Shown: positions 26,650 to 36,215, counted from the first letter of the stretch. The stretch: 64,000 nt of DNA from an uncultured Erythrobacter sp. (GCF_947499705.1 NZ_CANMPJ010000001.1:1275501-1339500), one strand, 5' to 3'. The notes: generated from the sequence alone by a model not told the origin. Numbers and translations: made by a program.

Positions 26650-27153
26650 TCAGCGCTCATCCCCGGCAGCGCGGATGTCGGCTTCGAACTTGTGCCGGTC
26701 GCCGCCCGATATCTTGAGAGTGACTTCAGCTTTGCCGCCGGGCTGCAGATCGGCGGATGGTTCGAAGGCCATGACGTGCAATGCGCCAGGCTCGAATGTA
26801 ATTTCCGACCCGTTGGTGACGGCTATTGGTCCGGCTTCGGCCATCGTCATCTCGAAATTGTATTCCATCATGTCGTGAACGGTTGCGCTGGCAGCGCCTT
26901 CAACTTCGGCCCCACTGATCGAAATGCCGCGGTCGCCCTCATAGGCGACGTCGAAATAGACCGCTGCAGGATTGCCCTCGACCGGTGCCAACATCATCCG
27001 AGCGTTGGTCACGGTCAGGCCCGGCACGACGCCTTCAACCTGCTCGACCGGTGCTTCTGTTTCGCCGCACGCTCCGAGTGCCATTGTCGCGGCGAGCGCG
27101 CCCGCCAACATCAATCCGCGCATTTTCGACCCCATGTTTGTTGTAACTGTCAT
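26650..27153 (-). CDS. PCuAC-type periplasmic copper chaperone lipoprotein
   Basis: A 167-residue lipoprotein starting at ATG 27153, supported by AGGAGGGG about 9 nt upstream. The lipobox is LGAC (Cys29). The mature domain begins with TVTNARMMLAPVEGNPAAVYF and carries a methionine/histidine copper site in the family form: HDMMEYNFEM, then GALHVMAFEP (HxM). PCuAC proteins deliver Cu(I) to the CuA or CuB sites of cytochrome oxidase. It heads a minus-strand run with the HELTH protein and the GNAT. Confidence 0.87.
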   Translation of the reverse strand: MTVTTNMGSKMRGLMLAGALAATMALGACGETEAPVEQVEGVVPGLTVTNARMMLAPVEGNPAAVYFDVAYEGDRGISISGAEVEGAASATVHDMMEYNFEMTMAEAGPIAVTNGSEITFEPGALHVMAFEPSADLQPGGKAEVTLKISGGDRHKFEADIRAAGDER

Positions 27154-27200
27154 GTTGTTGTCCCCTCCTGAGATAGACGAAAAACTAGAGCGCCCGATCT

Positions 27201-27228
27201 CTTGTGCCAAGCAAAACCGCACCTATAT
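27201..27228 (+). promoter_or_regulatory. Candidate RpoH (sigma-32) promoter of dnaK
   Basis: CTTG at 27201-27204, a 17-bp spacer, then CCTATAT at 27222-27228. This matches the alphaproteobacterial heat-shock consensus CTTG-N17-18-CYTATNT. The dnaK start is about 85 nt downstream. No CIRCE sequence is present, so dnaK is probably controlled by RpoH rather than HrcA. Confidence 0.6.
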
Positions 27229-27318
27229 CCCGGTCATATTCGAGCCGCCGAGGCGTTTCGCCATTTTCGGGAAACGCACGAAGGCGGTGTCCAACGACCT
27301 TAGATGGATGGGGAAATA

Positions 27319-29253
27319 ATGGGTAAAGTAATCGGTATCGACCTCGGCACCACAAACAGCTGCGTTGCTGTCATGGATGGCGGTAAGCCCAAGGTTATCG
27401 AAAACTCCGAAGGTGCGCGTACGACGCCTTCGATTGTCGCTTTCACCAAGGATAGCGAGCGTCTTATCGGTCAGCCGGCCAAGCGCCAGGCGGTCACCAA
27501 TCCGGACAACACTCTTTTCGCAATTAAGCGCCTGATTGGTCGCCGGTTCGAAGATCCGCTGACCAAGAAGGACATGGAAATTGTCCCTTACGACATCGTC
27601 AAGGGCAAGAATGGCGATGCATGGGTTGAAGCAGGCGGCGAAGAATATTCGCCCAGCCAGATTTCCGCTTTCATCCTGCAGAAGATGAAAGAAACCGCCG
27701 AGAGCTATCTTGGCGAAACCGTTGAGCAGGCGGTCATCACCGTTCCTGCATACTTCAATGACGCGCAGCGCCAGGCGACCAAGGACGCAGGCCAGATCGC
27801 CGGTCTTGAAGTTCTTCGTATTATCAACGAGCCGACTGCAGCCGCGCTCGCCTACGGCATGGACAAGGACGATGGTAAGACCATCGCAGTCTACGACCTT
27901 GGCGGCGGCACCTTCGATGTTTCGATCCTAGAAATCGGCGACGGCGTCTTCGAAGTGAAGTCGACCAATGGCGATACGTTCCTGGGCGGTGAAGACTTTG
28001 ACAACGCGATTGTTGAGCACCTCGCTGAAGCCTTCCAGAAGAAGGAAAACATGGATCTGAAGACCGACAAGCTCGCTCTTCAGCGCCTGAAAGAAGCAGC
28101 CGAGAAGGCCAAGATCGAGCTTTCGAGCTCGGCCACAACCGAAGTGAACCTGCCGTTCATCACGGCGCGCATGGAAGGTGGCTCATCCACTCCGTTGCAC
28201 CTTGTGGAAACGATCAGCCGTTCCGATCTCGAAAAGCTGGTTGGCAATTTGATCAACCGCACGCTTGATCCATGTAAGAAGGCTCTGGCCGACGCTGGCG
28301 TTTCCAAGGACGATATCGACGAAGTGATCCTGGTCGGCGGGATGACCCGCATGCCGAAGGTTCGCGAAGTCGTTGAAAAGTTCTTCGAAGCCAAGCCGCA
28401 CACCGGTGTGAACCCGGACGAAGTCGTTGCCATGGGCGCTGCTATTCAGGCCGGCGTTCTGCAGGGCGACGTCAAAGACGTGCTGCTGCTCGACGTGACC
28501 CCGCTGTCGCTGGGTATCGAGACGCTGGGCGGTGTCTTCACCCGGATGATCGATCGTAACACGACGATCCCAACCAAGAAGACCCAGACCTATTCGACCG
28601 CCGAAGACAATCAGAACGCGGTGACGATCAAGGTCTTCCAGGGCGAGCGCGAAATGGCCGCCGACAACAAGCTGCTTGGCAATTTCGACCTTGTCGGAAT
28701 CCCGCCGGCACCGCGCGGAGTACCGCAGATCGAGGTCACCTTCGACATCGACGCCAACGGCATTGTCAGTGTCGCTGCCAAGGACAAGGGCACCGGCAAG
28801 GAACAGACGATCAAGATCCAGGCATCTGGCGGTCTGTCCGATGGCGACATTGATCAGATGGTTCAGGATGCCGAGAAGTTCGCTGAAGAAGACAAGAAGC
28901 GCCGGGCCGCTGCCGAAGCGCGAAACCAGGCCGACAGCCTTGTTCACGCGACCGAGAAGCAGATCGAAGAGCACGGCGACAAGATCGATGCCGACACCAA
29001 GTCAGCAGTCGAAGAAGCACTCGCTGCAGCCAAGACTGCTCTGGAAGGCGACGACGCCGACGAGATCAACGCCAAGGCACAAGCCTTGACCGAAGCGGCC
29101 ATGAAAATGGGCCAGCAGATCTACGAACAGGAGCAGGCAAACGCTCCGGAAGGCGGCGACGCTGATGCAGATACTGCTTCGGAAGAGACCCCACCTGAAG
29201 AGGAAGTGGTCGACGCCGAATTCTCCGAGGTCGACGAAGACAACAAGGGCTAA
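27319..29253 (+). CDS. dnaK: Molecular chaperone DnaK (Hsp70)
   Basis: A 644-residue Hsp70. ATG 27319 is chosen, since [20 protein letters not shown] is the universal start and GGGGAAA precedes it; the frame opens 15 nt earlier. ATPase motifs include [45 protein letters not shown] and [10 protein letters not shown]. The linker [16 protein letters not shown] leads to the substrate-binding domain and helical lid. The C-terminus is acidic and ends in a [15 protein letters not shown] tail typical of Gram-negative DnaK. It works with GrpE (22928) and DnaJ (29342). Confidence 0.97.
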   Translation: MGKVIGIDLGTTNSCVAVMDGGKPKVIENSEGARTTPSIVAFTKDSERLIGQPAKRQAVTNPDNTLFAIKRLIGRRFEDPLTKKDMEIVPYDIVKGKNGDAWVEAGGEEYSPSQISAFILQKMKETAESYLGETVEQAVITVPAYFNDAQRQATKDAGQIAGLEVLRIINEPTAAALAYGMDKDDGKTIAVYDLGGGTFDVSILEIGDGVFEVKSTNGDTFLGGEDFDNAIVEHLAEAFQKKENMDLKTDKLALQRLKEAAEKAKIELSSSATTEVNLPFITARMEGGSSTPLHLVETISRSDLEKLVGNLINRTLDPCKKALADAGVSKDDIDEVILVGGMTRMPKVREVVEKFFEAKPHTGVNPDEVVAMGAAIQAGVLQGDVKDVLLLDVTPLSLGIETLGGVFTRMIDRNTTIPTKKTQTYSTAEDNQNAVTIKVFQGEREMAADNKLLGNFDLVGIPPAPRGVPQIEVTFDIDANGIVSVAAKDKGTGKEQTIKIQASGGLSDGDIDQMVQDAEKFAEEDKKRRAAAEARNQADSLVHATEKQIEEHGDKIDADTKSAVEEALAAAKTALEGDDADEINAKAQALTEAAMKMGQQIYEQEQANAPEGGDADADTASEETPPEEEVVDAEFSEVDEDNKG

Positions 29254-29280
29254 ACCCCTGATGCAACCCATTTCGCTGTT

Positions 29281-29311
29281 CGAGAGCCCCGCGCAATGCG
29301 CAAGGTTCTCG
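29281..29311 (+). promoter_or_regulatory. Hairpin in the dnaK-dnaJ spacer
   Basis: CGAGAGCC at 29281-29288 can pair with GGTTCTCG at 29304-29311 (7 of 8 bp), and an inner GCGC-AAT-GCGC adds a second small stem. No T-run follows. It may be a partial terminator or processing site that lowers dnaJ expression relative to dnaK. Confidence 0.4.
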
Positions 29312-29341
29312 GCAGCGATTGGTTTTGGGGACTAAGGCGCA

Positions 29342-30481
29342 ATGTCTGCAACTCAGCTCGACTATTATCAAACGCTCGAAGTGTCGCGCGATGCCGATGG
29401 CTCAGCGCTCAAAAGCGCGTACCGCAAGCTCGCGATGAAGTACCATCCGGACCGCAATCCGGGTGACTCAGAGGCAGAGGCACGGTTCAAGGCCTGCAAC
29501 GAGGCCTATGAATGTCTAAAAGACCCGCAGAAGCGCGCAGCTTACGACCGCTTCGGCCACGAAGCCTTTACACAAGGCATGAATGGCGGCGGTGGTGGTG
29601 GAGGTCGCGGACCGCAAGGCGACTTTGCCGATATCGGCGACATCTTTGAAACGATCTTCGGCAGTGCATTCGGCGGTGGCGGTGCAGCGCGTCAGCCAAA
29701 CCGGCGCGGCGCGGATTTGCGCTTCGATATGCAGGTCAGCCTTGAAGAGGCATTCCACGGCAAATCGAGCGAAATCGAAATCGAGGTCTCGCAAAGCTGC
29801 GACACTTGCGACGGTTCAGGCGCAACGCCGGGTACCGGTGAGCGCCAGTGCAATCTCTGCCATGGACATGGAACTGTCCGAGCCAAGCAGGGCCTGTTCG
29901 TCGTCGAACGGTCTTGCCCGACCTGCAACGGTCGGGGGGCCGTAATCGAGGATCCTTGCGAAGAGTGTCGCGGGGAAGGGCGGGTCGACCGTGCACAGGC
30001 TCTTGAAGTCGAGATTCCGCCAGGCGTCGATACCGGCACGCGCATTCGCCTTTCGGGCAAAGGTGAAGCGGGGGCGCGCGGTGCGCCTCCAGGCGATCTC
30101 TATATCTTCATCCACGTGAAGCCGCATCCTCTGTTTGAGCGTGAAGGCACCACGCTTGCCACACGTGTGCCAGTGAGTTTCACCGCAGCGGCACTCGGCG
30201 GAAAGATCGACATTCCCGACCTCGATGGCAGTACCAACACGGTCGACATTCCTGTCGGCATCCAATCGGGCAAGCAATTGCGGGTTCGCGGTGCAGGTAT
30301 GCCGGTTTTGCAAGGTCGCGGTCGCGGCGATCTGGTGGTTGAGATTATGGTCGAAACGCCGACCAAGCTCAGCCGAAAGCAGAAAGAAATTCTCGAACAG
30401 TTCCGGGAAACCGAAACTGGCGACGAATGCCCTGAAAGCCGCAGCTTCTTTTCGAAGCTGAAGGACGCTTTCGGAACCTGA
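29342..30481 (+). CDS. dnaJ: Molecular chaperone DnaJ (Hsp40)
   Basis: A 379-residue type I Hsp40. The J domain (about residues 5-70) has the HPD motif in MKYHPDRNPGD. A Gly-rich region follows (about 80-95). The zinc-binding domain has four CxxCxGxG units: CDTCDGSG, CNLCHGHG, CPTCNGRG and CEECRGEG. The C-terminal substrate-binding domains follow, with PPGVDTGTRIRLSGKGEAG. It stimulates DnaK ATPase and delivers clients. It lies 88 bp after dnaK. Confidence 0.97.
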   Translation: MSATQLDYYQTLEVSRDADGSALKSAYRKLAMKYHPDRNPGDSEAEARFKACNEAYECLKDPQKRAAYDRFGHEAFTQGMNGGGGGGGRGPQGDFADIGDIFETIFGSAFGGGGAARQPNRRGADLRFDMQVSLEEAFHGKSSEIEIEVSQSCDTCDGSGATPGTGERQCNLCHGHGTVRAKQGLFVVERSCPTCNGRGAVIEDPCEECRGEGRVDRAQALEVEIPPGVDTGTRIRLSGKGEAGARGAPPGDLYIFIHVKPHPLFEREGTTLATRVPVSFTAAALGGKIDIPDLDGSTNTVDIPVGIQSGKQLRVRGAGMPVLQGRGRGDLVVEIMVETPTKLSRKQKEILEQFRETETGDECPESRSFFSKLKDAFGT

Positions 30482-30556
30482 TCAGGTCCAGCGCAAATCG
30501 CGCTCGACACTCGCACCAAGCGGTCCTAACCCTCTCTCAAACCACGGGAGAGTCAA

Positions 30557-31450
30557 ATGAACCGTTTTGCCGCATTCGCACTCGCATTCGCCAGTCCGCT
30601 TCTGGCTGTGCCTGCCTTCGCGCAGGGCAACATGGATGATGTGGAGATCACGACGGAGGAGATCGCTCCTGGCGTCGCGGTGCTTTTCGGTCGCGGTGGC
30701 AACATCGCGGTTGGACACGGCGAAGACGCAACCGTGATGATCGATGATCAATTTGCGCCTCTGAGCACAAAGATCGAGGCCGCAGTGGCAGCGTTGGGCG
30801 CCATGCCTGTGAAATATCTAGTCAACACGCATTGGCATTTCGACCACACCGGTGGAAACGAACATTTCGGTAAAGCCGGAGCGACGATCTTTGCGCATGA
30901 CAATGTTCGGGTGCGGATGATCCCGGGCAATCCCGAAGGCAACTTTCCCGTCCCACCTGCGCCGAAGGAAGCCCTTCCGGTGGTCACTTACGGCCAAGGC
31001 CTGCGGTTCCACCTGAACGGCGACACGATCAATCTGATGTTCCTTGGCGGTGGTCACACTGATGGCGATACGGTGGTGCGATGGGAAGAGAAGAACATCG
31101 TCCATATGGGCGATCTCTATTTCAACATCCCGGGTTATCCCTTCGTCGACACCAATTCGGGCGGCAACGTGTACAACCTGCTGCGCTCGCTCGATCTCGT
31201 GACCAGCGCGATCGATACGGAGACAAAGGTCATTCCAGGCCACGGCCCGATGTCGAATCAGGCTGAATTGATCGCCTACCGTACGATGATTGGCCTAGCT
31301 GTCGGGCGCGTTGAAAAACTCCAAGCAGAGGGCAAATCGCTGGAAGAAGCGATTGCGGCCAAACCGCTTGAAGATTTCGACGTTGGTGAAGGTGGATTCA
31401 TCGGCCCGGACGCTTTTGTCACGGCGATCTGGAACAGCATCGACGACTGA
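30557..31450 (+). CDS. Secreted MBL-fold metallo-hydrolase
   Basis: A 297-residue exported protein. A signal peptide (cut after AFAQ) precedes a metallo-beta-lactamase fold with the zinc motif NTHWHFDHTGGNEHF (HxHxDH). Later ligands are in GGGHTDGDTVV and PGHGPMSNQ. The pattern is that of the general subclass B3-like hydrolases common in sphingomonads; a beta-lactamase role is not shown. It follows dnaJ by 75 bp but starts with its own GGGAG site. It converges with the patatin gene. Confidence 0.88.
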   Translation: MNRFAAFALAFASPLLAVPAFAQGNMDDVEITTEEIAPGVAVLFGRGGNIAVGHGEDATVMIDDQFAPLSTKIEAAVAALGAMPVKYLVNTHWHFDHTGGNEHFGKAGATIFAHDNVRVRMIPGNPEGNFPVPPAPKEALPVVTYGQGLRFHLNGDTINLMFLGGGHTDGDTVVRWEEKNIVHMGDLYFNIPGYPFVDTNSGGNVYNLLRSLDLVTSAIDTETKVIPGHGPMSNQAELIAYRTMIGLAVGRVEKLQAEGKSLEEAIAAKPLEDFDVGEGGFIGPDAFVTAIWNSIDD

Positions 31451-31456
31451 TCTGGG

Positions 31457-33775
31457 TCAGTAGAACCGCTCGTGTATTTCGGCGCGGATGCCTTCCAGCA
31501 ATCCGTGCTGGCACCGTCCGGCTGCCAGTTCCTCGTCAATGATTGCCAGGAATGCGGCGCGCTTGGCTTCGCGCACGTCTGCCTGCGGCACTCCGCTTTC
31601 AACGGTAGAGGTCACGAAATCGACCATACGTTCAGCGCCGTGCAGGCGTCCCCAAAGGTAGTCGTTCTCCCGGTAGTCGCGGCTGAAGAATGCGCCGAAG
31701 TTGTAGAACTCGACGCCGCGTAAGGTCGCTCGTGTGCCTCCTTCGCGGATTGAGCGAGCGTCCTCGGGCGAAATACGATCAATCTTGACCTGGTTGTACT
31801 CACCCAGGCCGTCCCGCTGGAGCAGTGGGAGAGTGGCGACATCGTAGAACGGAAAGCCCAGATAGGTCAGCAGCATGCGCCGCTTCAGGTTTTTGGGCAT
31901 CTCCTCCAGCGCATCGGCGAGCATTTCCTCTGCCTTGAGGTCCGTTTCCGGCAACAAGCGTTTCGCCGCCAGAAAGTCGAGCGCCGCTCCCGGGTCTCTT
32001 ACGGCATCGCGCGCCAGTGTTTGAAACTCGTCACCGAGCAGGGCCACATCGTCAGCTGCGAAGTAAAGTGCAAGAATTTCGTAGATTTTCTCGCGCGCAA
32101 GATCGAGCGCCGGATCGGGAATTTCGGGATCGGTCTCCCAATCGCGTGACAGCCGTCTTGCGAGCAATTGCAGTCGCCGAATGCGAAAGCCAATATCGTG
32201 CGCGCGGAAGAAAGCGATGGCTTCATCATTCGCGCCGCCTCCCTCATCGGCAAGCGACACCAAACCCCGGTTTGCGAGTTCGCGGCGGAGGGCATTTGCA
32301 ATGGCGGTTGTGTCCGAAGTCGCCAGTTCCGGCGCGCCCGCATGAGTGACTGCAGCCAACCGCTCAATAATGCCGCTGAGCTTGGTCTGTGCGTAGGCTT
32401 GAAAAGCATAACCGGCGCGTTCGGCGGCCGCTTGCTGAGCCTTGGCGCGCCAATTGCCCAACCTCTTTGGGGTAGGGCGGTTCAGGAAAAGCGTCCGACC
32501 AAAAAGGCGCTCAACGGCGCGGTCGATCTCTGGTCTGAGGCCCATCACGATCTGGCGCAACCGTTCTGCATCTCGCGATTGGAGTTCAATCCGTTCCAGA
32601 TCGTCGCGGATCGGTTGCTCGCGCGGAATGGTTGAAAGCGAGCCAAAGATCGCACCGAAGAAGCCAACTGGGCGTTCAAGGTCCTCATCAAAGGATGCGG
32701 CGCGATCAGGGCGCGGATCAATATAAACGAAGCGCCGGTCGACTTCTCGCTGCGCAGGTCTTCCTGCAAGGGCATTCAGAGCCGCCCCGAAAGGCGCGTT
32801 CACCAGCACTGCACCATCGATCAAGGCAGCATGTTCAAGCGTTCCATCGCGGACATGCCCCGGCATGATACGTTGGAGAAATGCGCCGCGCGAACCCCAA
32901 TGATGGCCTTCGGCTGCGGATAGGCGGTCAATCTCATTGATCTGGAGCGGTGGGAACGCGCCTGGAAAACTGGCCGTTGCGCGCGCAGCGAGGACCAGTT
33001 CTAGTGGATCACCAAGCCGCCCTTTCCCGGGTTTGCCAACCACGTCGCTGAAACAGATTGGCAGGCGATGCTCAGTTTCGTGTACCAATGGCGGTGAATT
33101 GAGCCGCAACAGTTCTGCATGTCCTCGGAAATCCGTTGCGGTCACAAACAGATCGACTGGGTGGCCATCGGGAAGCAACGGATCACCACCCGCCTCAGTT
33201 TCCATGCTGTCCAATGCCTCATAGAGCATTGCCGAAAACCGCTCACCGGAGAAGGGCGGGCTGAACCAGCGCCCGCGAACGAGTCGTGAAACCTTGTGCC
33301 GCACTTCGCTGCGCGTTTCAGGCGAGACCGTCTCGCTCACCGCGTTGCCCGGGCGGCTAAGGAACCATTCGGCAATCGGTTGCGCCCAGAACTTCGCGTA
33401 ACGCCACATTGGCTGCGCGTCTGGATCGGTCAGCTCGCTAACGTCCGCATTTTCCAGCCACAGGTCTGTAAGTGGTTCGAGCGAATGCCCCGAATGGATC
33501 GCTTGGGCGAGGAATACCGCATTGATCCCGCCCGCGCTCGCACCGGTCAAAATATCAGGAAGCACTCGCAGGCGCAGACTGTGCTCCTGTTCGATGCTGG
33601 CGATCAGTTCCTGATATACACGGGCGACCCCGGTGAGCGGCTCTTCATCCTTGGCATGATAGGCCCGGCTTGCCCGCGCCAGATGCCAAATCTCTTTGGT
33701 GACACCGTGCATGTACACGGCGAGGCTGACGCCGCCGTAGCAAACCAGAGCGAGACGCAATTCCTTCTGCCGCAT
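31457..33775 (-). CDS. Patatin-like phospholipase
   Basis: A 772-residue protein. ATG 33775 is chosen, since MRQKELRLALVCYGGVSLAVY opens a patatin domain; the frame runs far upstream over the start of radA and is not coding there. The catalytic Ser-Asp dyad is visible: GASAGG with Ser80, and Asp in LIDGAVLVNAPFG. The oxyanion region is CYGGVSLAVYMHG. A long C-terminal part with many helices follows, resembling the DUF3376 extension of bacterial patatin-like proteins. No signal peptide is seen. Lipid acyl hydrolysis is the expected activity. Confidence 0.87.
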   Translation of the reverse strand: MRQKELRLALVCYGGVSLAVYMHGVTKEIWHLARASRAYHAKDEEPLTGVARVYQELIASIEQEHSLRLRVLPDILTGASAGGINAVFLAQAIHSGHSLEPLTDLWLENADVSELTDPDAQPMWRYAKFWAQPIAEWFLSRPGNAVSETVSPETRSEVRHKVSRLVRGRWFSPPFSGERFSAMLYEALDSMETEAGGDPLLPDGHPVDLFVTATDFRGHAELLRLNSPPLVHETEHRLPICFSDVVGKPGKGRLGDPLELVLAARATASFPGAFPPLQINEIDRLSAAEGHHWGSRGAFLQRIMPGHVRDGTLEHAALIDGAVLVNAPFGAALNALAGRPAQREVDRRFVYIDPRPDRAASFDEDLERPVGFFGAIFGSLSTIPREQPIRDDLERIELQSRDAERLRQIVMGLRPEIDRAVERLFGRTLFLNRPTPKRLGNWRAKAQQAAAERAGYAFQAYAQTKLSGIIERLAAVTHAGAPELATSDTTAIANALRRELANRGLVSLADEGGGANDEAIAFFRAHDIGFRIRRLQLLARRLSRDWETDPEIPDPALDLAREKIYEILALYFAADDVALLGDEFQTLARDAVRDPGAALDFLAAKRLLPETDLKAEEMLADALEEMPKNLKRRMLLTYLGFPFYDVATLPLLQRDGLGEYNQVKIDRISPEDARSIREGGTRATLRGVEFYNFGAFFSRDYRENDYLWGRLHGAERMVDFVTSTVESGVPQADVREAKRAAFLAIIDEELAAGRCQHGLLEGIRAEIHERFY

Positions 33776-33847
33776 GATGAATCTGATGGCGGGGATATTC
33801 AGGAAAGGCAATTGCGTTCTGCAAATGTTCTGGTTATTGCGCACAGC

Positions 33848-35215
33848 ATGGCAAAGCCGAAGAAGCGATTTGTGTGTCAGGCATGCGGAGGTATTTCGTC
33901 CCGCTGGCAAGGACAGTGCGCCGACTGCGCGGAGTGGAACACGATAGTCGAAGACGCGCCTGCCACGGTGTTTTCGCAGAAGCACGATCTCTCCACCGGC
34001 GGGCGCGGAATCGAGTTTGTCCCGCTCAATCGCCCGACTGAGCTGCCCGTACGCAAGTCGACCGGACTTGCCGAGTTTGATCGGGCGTTGGGGGGAGGGC
34101 TGGTCCCAGGCTCTGCGGTGTTGATGGGCGGCGACCCCGGTATCGGAAAATCTACCCTGCTGCTGCAAACTGCGGCGACGATCGCGCGCGGCGGTAACGA
34201 TGTAGTCTATGTCAGCGGTGAAGAAGCAGCGGGACAGGTCCGGCTGCGCGCATCGCGGCTCGGGATTGCCGATGCGCCAATCCGGCTCGCTTCCGAGACT
34301 TCGGTTCGCGACATTCTGACGACACTGGGGAAGGGTGATCCGCCCGCTCTGCTGGTGATCGATTCGATCCAGACCATGCATTCAGATACGATTGAAGGTG
34401 CCCCCGGAACTGTGAGTCAGGTGCGTGGGTGCGCACTTGAACTAATCCGCTACGCAAAGGAAAAGGGTACGGCATTGTTCCTGGTTGGCCACGTCACCAA
34501 AGACGGAAACATAGCTGGCCCCCGTGTTCTTGAGCACATGGTCGATGTGGTCATGAGCTTCGAAGGCGAGCGGAGCCATCAGTACCGGATCCTCCGCGCG
34601 TTGAAAAATCGCTTCGGCGCAGTTGACGAAATCGGCGTGTTTTCAATGGAGACCGAAGGGCTTGAGGAAGTTGCCAACCCTTCGATGTTGTTCCTTTCAG
34701 GCCGCGATCAGCCGCTCGCTGGCAGCGCAGTGTTTCCTGCTCTGGAGGGCACTCGTCCAGTTCTGGTCGAGATTCAGGCTCTGATTGTGCGCCTGCAGTC
34801 CGGCGCCACCCCACGTCGCGCGGTTGTCGGATGGGACAATGGACGACTCGCCATGCTGCTCGCAGTTCTAGAATCGCGTTGCGGGCTCAATTTCAGCTCA
34901 GCGGAGGTATATCTCAACATCGCTGGCGGTTACCGGCTGAGTGACCCCGCAGCCGATTTGGCGGTCGCGGCGGCGTTGATATCGGCATTGGCCGATCGTC
35001 CGCTACCAGACAAATCGGTGTTCTATGGTGAAGTCTCTTTGTCGGGGGAAATCCGGCCCGTAGCACATTCTGACCTTCGAATTCGCGAGTCGGCAAAGCT
35101 GGGATTCGTTAGCGGCTACGGCCCGTCCGATGCCAAGACCGGCTCATCGAAGCTCGATTATCGCGGTTTAGGACAACTCGCGAACCTCGTTGACCAGGTG
35201 ATGGGCAGCGAATAA
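33848..35215 (+). CDS. radA: DNA repair protein RadA
   Basis: A 455-residue RecA-like ATPase that drives branch migration in recombination. ATG 33848 begins MAKPKKRFVCQACGG. The zinc finger uses Cys10, 13, 24 and 27 (CQAC ... CADC). Walker A is GGDPGIGKST, Walker B is ALLVIDSIQTM, and the family-specific KNRFG motif is in LKNRFGAVDE. The C-terminal Lon-protease-like domain (NIAGGYRLSDPAADLAVA, SLSGEIRPV) is complete. The open frame extends upstream to 33296 antisense to the patatin gene, but that part is not RadA. Confidence 0.95.
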   Translation: MAKPKKRFVCQACGGISSRWQGQCADCAEWNTIVEDAPATVFSQKHDLSTGGRGIEFVPLNRPTELPVRKSTGLAEFDRALGGGLVPGSAVLMGGDPGIGKSTLLLQTAATIARGGNDVVYVSGEEAAGQVRLRASRLGIADAPIRLASETSVRDILTTLGKGDPPALLVIDSIQTMHSDTIEGAPGTVSQVRGCALELIRYAKEKGTALFLVGHVTKDGNIAGPRVLEHMVDVVMSFEGERSHQYRILRALKNRFGAVDEIGVFSMETEGLEEVANPSMLFLSGRDQPLAGSAVFPALEGTRPVLVEIQALIVRLQSGATPRRAVVGWDNGRLAMLLAVLESRCGLNFSSAEVYLNIAGGYRLSDPAADLAVAAALISALADRPLPDKSVFYGEVSLSGEIRPVAHSDLRIRESAKLGFVSGYGPSDAKTGSSKLDYRGLGQLANLVDQVMGSE

Positions 35216-35226
35216 TCGAACAACCC

Positions 35227-35769
35227 ATGACAGGGTTCGACATCATCGTCCTCATCATCGTTGGCGTTGCCGCCATTGGCGGCTTTATGCGCGGGCTTGT
35301 GCAGGAGGTTCTTTCCCTCGCTGCTTGGATCCTTGCGGCCTTTGCAATCTATTATCTGCATTCGCCGCTGACCGATGCACTGCGCGAATTGTACGACGCC
35401 GATCCGGCGACATCGATCCTAGCCTTCGCATTGCTGCTGCTCATCCCCTACGCTGCGATGAAAGTGATCGCGTCCAATGTTGGGGAAGCGTCGCGCAACT
35501 CGATCCTCGGCCCGATTGACCGGGTCCTTGGATTTGGCTTTGGTGCGGTCAAGGGTGCGCTGATCGTGATCTTTGCTTTCTCGGTCCTGGTTCTAGGTTT
35601 CGATACGGTGTGGGGATACAAGGGGCGCCCGACCTGGATCACGACAGCGCGCACATATCCTGCTGCTGACGCATTCTCGCGCCAATTGGTCTCGCTCATC
35701 TCGGAGCGTCGCGCCCAGTTGCGCGGGGAGGCCGAAGCCGCCGAAGCGCGCGAAGCTGCGAACGAATGA
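35227..35769 (+). CDS. CvpA-family membrane protein
   Basis: A 180-residue inner-membrane protein with four predicted helices, starting MTGFDIIVLIIVGVAAIGGF and continuing through RGLVQEVLSLAAWILAA, a conserved segment of the CvpA (colicin V production) family. ILGPIDRVLGFGFGAVKG is a second family motif before the last helix. The C-terminus is cytoplasmic, Glu/Ala-rich and helical. It starts 11 bp after radA and overlaps the next gene by 4 bp. CvpA is linked to envelope stress and purine-related phenotypes in enterobacteria; the exact role is open. Confidence 0.88.
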   Translation: MTGFDIIVLIIVGVAAIGGFMRGLVQEVLSLAAWILAAFAIYYLHSPLTDALRELYDADPATSILAFALLLLIPYAAMKVIASNVGEASRNSILGPIDRVLGFGFGAVKGALIVIFAFSVLVLGFDTVWGYKGRPTWITTARTYPAADAFSRQLVSLISERRAQLRGEAEAAEAREAANE

Positions 35770-36215
35770 GCACTGGCGAAGCGCGCAATTCCCCAAAACT
35801 GTATTCACCGCGCATGCTGGCTCTATCCGCAGAGCTGGCAAATTTCCCTTTCAATCCAGCGTCGCAATTGGTCGCCGAAGCGCGTTCAAGAACATGCGGG
35901 AGCACGATCAAGCTGGGTATCGATTACAATGTCACGAGCGGTGTTTCCAAGATTGGGATGCAGGTTGCCGCATGCGCTGTCGGACAAAGCTCTGCAGCGG
36001 TTCTTGCTCGCGCGATTTCCGGGAAAGACAAGCAAACGCTGACGGAGACGGTTGAACAGATCGAGGGATGGCTCGGGGGAGACTGCGCCGCTCCAGACTG
36101 GCCGGACTTCGACGTCTTGTCTGGTGCAAGATCGCATCCGGGACGCCACGGCGCTCTGCTGCTGCCGTGGAATGCTGCGCTAGAGGCGCTTTCCTCGCGC
36201 AACCCGGCGGGCTAG
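35766..36215 (+). CDS. NifU/IscU-like scaffold protein, third cysteine missing
   Basis: A 149-residue protein resembling the IscU/NifU N-terminal scaffold. SPRMLALSAELANFPFN corresponds to the family N-terminus. The first two cluster cysteines are in SRTCGSTI (Cys44) and VAACAVGQSS (Cys70). At the place of the third IscU cysteine it has ARSHPGRHGALLLPW, with histidines but no cysteine. Cys107 lies elsewhere, in GGDCAAPDW. It may be a divergent carrier rather than a standard scaffold. The ATG overlaps the cvpA stop (ATGA). No isc or suf genes are in the window. Confidence 0.78.
   Translation: MSTGEARNSPKLYSPRMLALSAELANFPFNPASQLVAEARSRTCGSTIKLGIDYNVTSGVSKIGMQVAACAVGQSSAAVLARAISGKDKQTLTETVEQIEGWLGGDCAAPDWPDFDVLSGARSHPGRHGALLLPWNAALEALSSRNPAG

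Noticed and set aside
28183..28974. A 263-codon minus-strand frame inside dnaK
   Set aside because: Shadow of dnaK; no motif and no ribosome site.
33296..33847. Upstream extension of the radA frame
   Set aside because: It is antisense to the patatin N-terminus, and RadA proteins begin at the zinc finger.
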